From: M3007 sp964550795
GTDB lineage: Bacteria > Bacteroidota > Bacteroidia > Chitinophagales > Saprospiraceae
Reading direction: 5' to 3'
Assembly: GCA_964550795.1 (NCBI GenBank)
Contig: CAZKBH010000016.1
Span: forward strand, 1-64,000
Length of the DNA stretch: 64,000 nt
Shown here: positions 59,850 to 64,000 of the stretch, in pieces
Layout: each line of letters opens with the position of its first letter
Position numbering within the stretch: position 1 is the first letter of the stretch
Translations under genes and position numbers: made by a program
Notes under the pieces: generated by a model
What the model was told of the DNA's origin: nothing
What the model saw: only the letters and a program-made list of their open reading frames with translations
The model's database searches: none

Positions 59850-60026
59850 GGTCTGAACTATGATTTGTGGTGATTTCTAAACGTGGGGCTAAGAACGCAT
59901 TTTTAACCGCATGGTTTTCAATCTTTTAAAAGAAAAGATTTTCAAATGTTCCATTTTACAGGAAAAACGAGGTTTAGATACTGCAATTGATGCTGCGCGA
60001 TACCTTGTGCGCTAAATCAACAGGGT

Positions 60027-61286
60027 ATGAAAAAATTGTTTTACATCTCGGTGCTGCTGCTTTGTAGTAGTCCCATTTTCGCTCAAAGTACCTGGCAATA
60101 CCTCCCGAGCGCACCGAGTAGTGGTGGCCGGATTGATGATGTTTTTTTCCTGAACAGTCAGCTGGGTTGGGCGGCCTCTGGCGGCGGAAAAATTTTTAAA
60201 ACCACCGACGGAGGAGAAAACTGGAATACAGTGTACTCCAGCAATGTTTATTTCCGATGCATCGAGTTTTTCAATGAAAACATCGGCTATGCGGGCACGC
60301 TTGACAACCGTTTTCTGCGCAGCACGGATGGCGGCAATACCTGGGTCAATCTTTCGCCGGGTATTTCACCCAGCCCCAAGGCGGTGTGCGGAATTTCGAT
60401 TGTGGATAGTTTGTACGCCTATGCCGTTGGGGAATGGGACAGCCCGGCTTTTTTCCTGAAAACCACCAATGGCGGCACGGAATGGACCAGCCACGACATG
60501 TCGGCGCATGCCAAGGCGCTGGTAGATGTGCATTTTCTCAACCGGGACACCGGGTTTGTATCGGGGCAAAGTCCGGGCGGTTTGGCCATTATTTTGTACA
60601 CCAGCGATGGGGGCGAAACCTGGGAGCAAAAATTTGAATCTTCTTCCACCGGAAAATACGTTTGGAAACTCCAACAGGTGACGCAGGACAACTGGGTGGG
60701 CGCAATTCAGACCTTTAATGGCGGTTTGTTCACTAAATCCTCGGACGGCGGACAAACCTGGACGGAGCAGACGGCCCCCATTCCGGATATGCAGGGGATC
60801 GGATTTGCCACGCCTTTGTTGGGCTGGGTAGGCGGCTATGTGAATGGTTTTTATGAAACCACCGACGGGGGAGAAAGCTGGGAATACAAGAATTTTGGCG
60901 GCAATTACAACCGTTTTTACTTCCTCGACTCCACCCTGGCCTTTGCTTCGGGTGGTTCGATTTACAAGTACGCCGATACAACTTCCACGAGTTCCAGTTT
61001 CCAGCCAAACCCTGTTTTGATCAGCGATGATTTTGAAATCAGTCTTTCGCCGAACCCGACGGGGGATTATCTGGATGTGCGTTTCTTTTTGCCTGTTCGC
61101 GACAACCTGCGCATGGGCATTTATCGTACCGATGGCAGGTTGATGCAGGATGTGTACCATGAGCGGCAGCTTCCAGCAGGCGAGTACCAGTTCCGCAGCA
61201 ATTGCACGAATCTGCCGCCGGGCGCCTATTTTCTGGGCGTGCAGCGCAATCACGGGCTGTATTCCAAGCCTTTTGTGAAATTGTAA
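60027..61286 (+). CDS. Ycf48-like beta-propeller protein with type A T9SS sorting tail
   Basis: A 419-residue secreted protein. Signal peptide about 1-20 (KKLFYISVLLLCSSPIFAQ). The central 300 residues hold about six repeats with TTDGGENWN, STDGGNTWV, TTNGGTEW, TSDGGETWE, SSDGGQTWT and TTDGGESWE, the Asp-box type of sialidase/Ycf48 propellers. The last 80 residues (ISLSPNPTGDYLDV ... PAGEYQFRSNCTNLPPGAYF) are a type A sorting domain. Ycf48 in phototrophs helps photosystem assembly; here only the fold is shared. Probably a surface protein. Confidence 0.9.
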   Translation: MKKLFYISVLLLCSSPIFAQSTWQYLPSAPSSGGRIDDVFFLNSQLGWAASGGGKIFKTTDGGENWNTVYSSNVYFRCIEFFNENIGYAGTLDNRFLRSTDGGNTWVNLSPGISPSPKAVCGISIVDSLYAYAVGEWDSPAFFLKTTNGGTEWTSHDMSAHAKALVDVHFLNRDTGFVSGQSPGGLAIILYTSDGGETWEQKFESSSTGKYVWKLQQVTQDNWVGAIQTFNGGLFTKSSDGGQTWTEQTAPIPDMQGIGFATPLLGWVGGYVNGFYETTDGGESWEYKNFGGNYNRFYFLDSTLAFASGGSIYKYADTTSTSSSFQPNPVLISDDFEISLSPNPTGDYLDVRFFLPVRDNLRMGIYRTDGRLMQDVYHERQLPAGEYQFRSNCTNLPPGAYFLGVQRNHGLYSKPFVKL

Positions 61287-61301
61287 GGGGGAGGTCAGCG
61301 T

Positions 61302-62061
61302 TTAAAAAACGTAATTCACCGACAGATTAAACCGGTACCCTGGCAGCACGGCTCCCGGGGTGTGCACCCGGATTCGGTCGCCGTCAATGGCGGCAGAGAG
61401 TCTGGAGCCGATGATTGGAATATCTTCCACGGCTTCTTGCACCTCATCTCGGAAAGCAGCTACGTCGTTGGCGGGGTCGTTGGAAGAATAGGTGAGTGTA
61501 CCGCGCATCCATTTAAGATCCAGTCCAACAAAGGTGGCATCCATGGTAAAATGGTCGCCGAGGCGAAACTGAACCCCCATGGCGCCCCCAAATCCGATGC
61601 CGTTGATGGCGCCTTTAAACGTGGTGGAATATTGATTGTCAGCGTTTTGGGTGGTACGAGCCAGGGAAAAGTGGTTGTAACGGGCATACGGCGCGAGATA
61701 AAAACCGCGGGGTGCACGGCCGCCGAGGTAAAAGCGGTTTTCAAGGGTTGCGCCGAAGGAATTGTAGCGGTTTTTCACGGTTTTGCCTTNNNNNNNNNNT
61801 ATTTTCCAGCAGATTGGGCATTTTGGTGGAACGTGGAATGCCCACGAGCAGCGAAAGGGATTTGTTGGAAGCGTAGGCCCATTCTCCGCGGACGTTCACT
61901 TTGCCACTTGGCAACAACAGGCTAAAAGGAGCGATACCGACGGACCAGCTTTGGGTCGGTTCGTCGTCGTAGTAAGATCGGTTTCGGTTGTTTTGGGCAA
62001 ACAGTTGGGTGGATGCAAGGGCGCAGAGCGCGAAACTGAGCAGAAAGGGTCGGATGTTCAT
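61302..62061 (-). CDS. Outer-membrane beta-barrel protein (DUF3575-like)
   Basis: About 250 residues split by a 10-base gap at 61790-61799. The N-terminal part (signal peptide NIRPFLLSFALCALASTQLF AQ, then WSVGIAPFSLLLPSGKVNVR) and the part after the gap (FGATLENRFYLGG, GFYLAPYARYNHFSLA, FGGAMGVQFRLG) are the two halves of one barrel. It ends with YRFNLSVNYVF, a proper C-terminal aromatic. A TATCTTTG box is at 62268-62275. Function unknown. Confidence 0.78.
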
Positions 62062-62267
62062 GTTGTAGTTATTTGGGGGCTAAACGCGGGGTAGGCGTTA
62101 GGAATTGGTGAAGGGCTGTTAAGGGCGACACAATGATTGGGGGGCACAAAATGATCACAAACAGTAAAGGAAGTGGATGTGAAGAGAAGGCGTGGACAGA
62201 TTTTCGCTATAAAAAACGAAACCCGATAGTTTGAGTTGCCTCAGGGACTACCGGGAATAAGTTGATG

Positions 62268-62275
62268 CAAAGATA
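62268..62275 (-). promoter_or_regulatory. -7 box for the beta-barrel gene
   Basis: TATCTTTG on the minus strand; it lies 207 nt from the start codon, only 6 bp from the stop of the truncated EEP gene. Confidence 0.4.
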
Positions 62276-62280
62276 GGCAA

Positions 62281-62517
62281 TTATGAACATATCAATCGGG
62301 TCAAAATGCTAACTCTCTGCTCGCCAGGGGCATATTTTATGTTGTCAAAGTCATTCGGCAAAAGCGCTGTCGAAATGCAAGTGTAATGGTCAAGTTGAAT
62401 GGTAGCACTTGTTTCAGTCAGCACTAAAATGTCTGCGTCAATTTCAATGAGCCTGTCAAGTATTTGTTGGTTTTTTCTTTTTTTAAGCCGTTCTAGGTTC
62501 CAAGTTGCTATTTTCAT
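62281..62517 (-). pseudogene. N-terminal fragment of an EEP-family nuclease
   Basis: A 78-codon frame starting with IATWNLERLKKRKNQQ, then LIEIDADILVLTET with the catalytic glutamate of the endonuclease/exonuclease/phosphatase fold. It follows that fold as far as YAPGEQRVSILTR, then ends LICS and a stop. The remaining two thirds are missing. The cut lies where the sequence passes into the host beta-barrel promoter region, so it looks like an insertion end. It starts 28 bp after the type III helicase gene. Confidence 0.7.
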
Positions 62518-62544
62518 TTTTGGTTGGTAGTTGGTCTAAGTAGT

Positions 62545-64000
62545 CTAAATCTCTTTTATGATGTTTAAAAAGTCTTCCAACTTATATGCTCCTTCAACTG
62601 TCCTTCTTTCGTAAACCATGAAGTAGCGATAATTATTACCTGCTTTATTTGCCCAGAGTCTGCTGAGTCTTATTTTTTGTTCTGCATCCAGGTGGTCGCC
62701 CTTGGTTTCAAGTAAAATTATTTTTCCACTTTTTGTTTGTATAATAAAGTCGGGATAATGATTTATAAAACCATTTATTCTAAATCCTTTGCGTTCTATG
62801 TTCCTTGTCCAAAAAGCAATATTTGACATATTGCCAATTTCATTGATTACACGCTCTTCGAAACCGTTCATACTTCCTTCTTTCTCATAAAGCGATTTTG
62901 AAATGTCTTTAGCTGTGTCGCCAGGAGAAATGCTCTGAGGCAAGGTGAATGAAGGTTTAATAATCACTTTGTCGGTGTCTAGAAAGTCTCTGAATTTCTG
63001 CTCTGCAAACTGTTCTGAAAGTGCGATAATTTTATACTTGATTTTGTCCTTGTAGGTGTATTCGTTCGCGCCCAAGTCGTTAAACTGTTCATCTCTAAAA
63101 TCCTCTAAAATTCGGTTAATGTATCGTTCAATTTCCCTGTCAGGAATTGGAAACATATTGCCGATTAAGTCCATTAGACGTTTTGTGAAATTCTTCACTC
63201 TGCTGTCTTTTCGCGCTGGGTCAAGAATGTATGTCATTATACTTTCTTTGACTTCTCCGTCAAGCCTTACAAATGTTGGCGTATGCTCTTTTTTGGTCTC
63301 GTCTAAATCAACTTTGTAAAGTTCAGAAGTGATGCTGTCAAAAGCTATGTTGGTGTCGGCTTTACTCAATGCAAATCCTTCCAGAAGATTTTCCTTTTCC
63401 AAAGGCAATTCTTGTTCTTTCTTTCCAAATAAGTCATTAGCAGGAACTTTCAAATAGAATTGTGGCAGATTGATCTGTCCAGCCTGTTCCTGGAAAATGT
63501 CTTTAATGTTATATGTCTTCACAAGCTTTTGANNNNNNNNNNTGTATTGTTGGCTTCCATTTCTGAGACTGTTTTTTCAAATGCTTCATTTTGTTGTATA
63601 GCTGTTTGTTCAATTTCGGAAACGGTTGTGTTTGGCAATCCAGTTTCCGAAGGAACCGATATTCTTGAGGTATCAATATCAAAAGTAATATCTTCTGTTG
63701 TTGTATCGCTGCTCGTTGGGAAAACAAGAAGTTGTTGTAACGGATCCTGTTTCTTGGTTTCTTCTAGCATTGCAGGGTCAGCCAATTTGTAATCCTTGTC
63801 GCTGAATCCTGCTTTGTTCAAGCCTTTGACAATGTTGTCTAATGTGTCAAGAAATTTCGAGGATGCCGTTAAAACATAACTCAAATTGAGTAAAGGGAAG
63901 TTGTGTTTCACTACATAAGGCTGGCGTAAAACTCTGCCCAATATTTGTTCAACATCAACTGCCGAACTTTTGTCTGCCAAGGAGGCCAAGATATATGCAA
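62545..64000 (-). CDS. Type III restriction enzyme-like helicase/nuclease (Res), 5' partial
   Basis: About 480 codons, running off the right edge, with a 10-base gap at 63533-63542. The frames on the two sides of the gap differ by the placeholder length only: VSEMEANN before it, QKLVKTYNIKD after it. The part near the edge has EQILGRVLRQPYV, helicase motif VI. The C-terminal part has HYPDFIIQTKSGKIILLETKGDH, a PD-(D/E)xK nuclease core in which D, E and K are present. This is the plan of type III Res subunits. The Mod methyltransferase would be upstream, outside the window. AT-richer than the genes on its left. Confidence 0.78.

Overview
The window is a stretch of a draft Bacteroidota chromosome. 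The likely source is an aquatic or sludge Saprospiria-type lineage, probably assembled from a metagenome: there is one 100-base gap and six 10-base gaps, all six short ones inside genes. The phylum call rests on type IX secretion sorting tails (type A on the genes at 39522 and 60027, type B on the 1.88-kaa protein at 49384), an exbB-exbD-exbD-tonB-tonB cluster, many TAnnTTTG -7 promoter boxes with almost no Shine-Dalgarno sites, lycopene cyclase plus a sterol desaturase, and DUF6438/DUF4230-type proteins.

Layout. 0.2-8.2 kb: amino-acid metabolism (glutamate dehydrogenase with a CcmD-like partner, alanine dehydrogenase, a broken formimidoylglutamase-like gene, a PLP-dependent gamma-lyase) with small membrane or secreted proteins. 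8.2-13.7 kb: a B12-binding radical SAM protein, an EEP-family hydrolase, a PKD lipoprotein, a thioredoxin fragment and a beta-barrel protein. 14.0-14.9 kb: two tRNA-Ser genes, each bracketed by inverted copies of a GC-rich palindromic repeat, with a GIY-YIG gene between them. 15.0-20.4 kb: diacylglycerol/undecaprenol kinase, then the TonB energy-transducing cluster, which carries a relic of a duplicated exbD. 20.5-30.5 kb: oxidoreductase, gmhA, acetyltransferase, half a transketolase, a recently homogenised tandem pair of thioredoxin-fold membrane proteins, citrate synthase, M48 protease, 3-hydroxybutyryl-CoA dehydrogenase and a DCC protein.

30.5-32.1 kb looks like a foreign insertion of two single-gene units (a CIA30-family gene and a SLOG-like gene). 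Each is followed directly by a 130-135 bp imperfect palindrome. The start of each unit is complementary to the first arm of its own palindrome, which is the organisation of integron gene cassettes with non-canonical attC-like sites. I consider this the most interesting part of the window.

32.3-49.3 kb: a minisatellite, rpsA with a repeat-rich N-terminal extension, sterol desaturase, lycopene cyclase, lepA, a T9SS beta-helix protein, a sodium symporter, crcB, rpmA with a helix-hairpin-helix tail, rplU, an O-antigen ligase, a truncated haemoglobin, uppS and a lipoprotein. 49.4-62.1 kb: the giant repeat adhesin, an Lrp regulator, an S41 protease, a DUF4230-like membrane protein, a dienelactone hydrolase, a Ycf48-like secreted protein and a beta-barrel protein. 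62.3-64.0 kb: the edge of an AT-richer segment with a truncated EEP nuclease gene and the 3' part of a type III restriction helicase running off the window.

At least two families of MITE-like hairpin elements lie between genes (5.7, 20.3, 36.0 and 37.4 kb).
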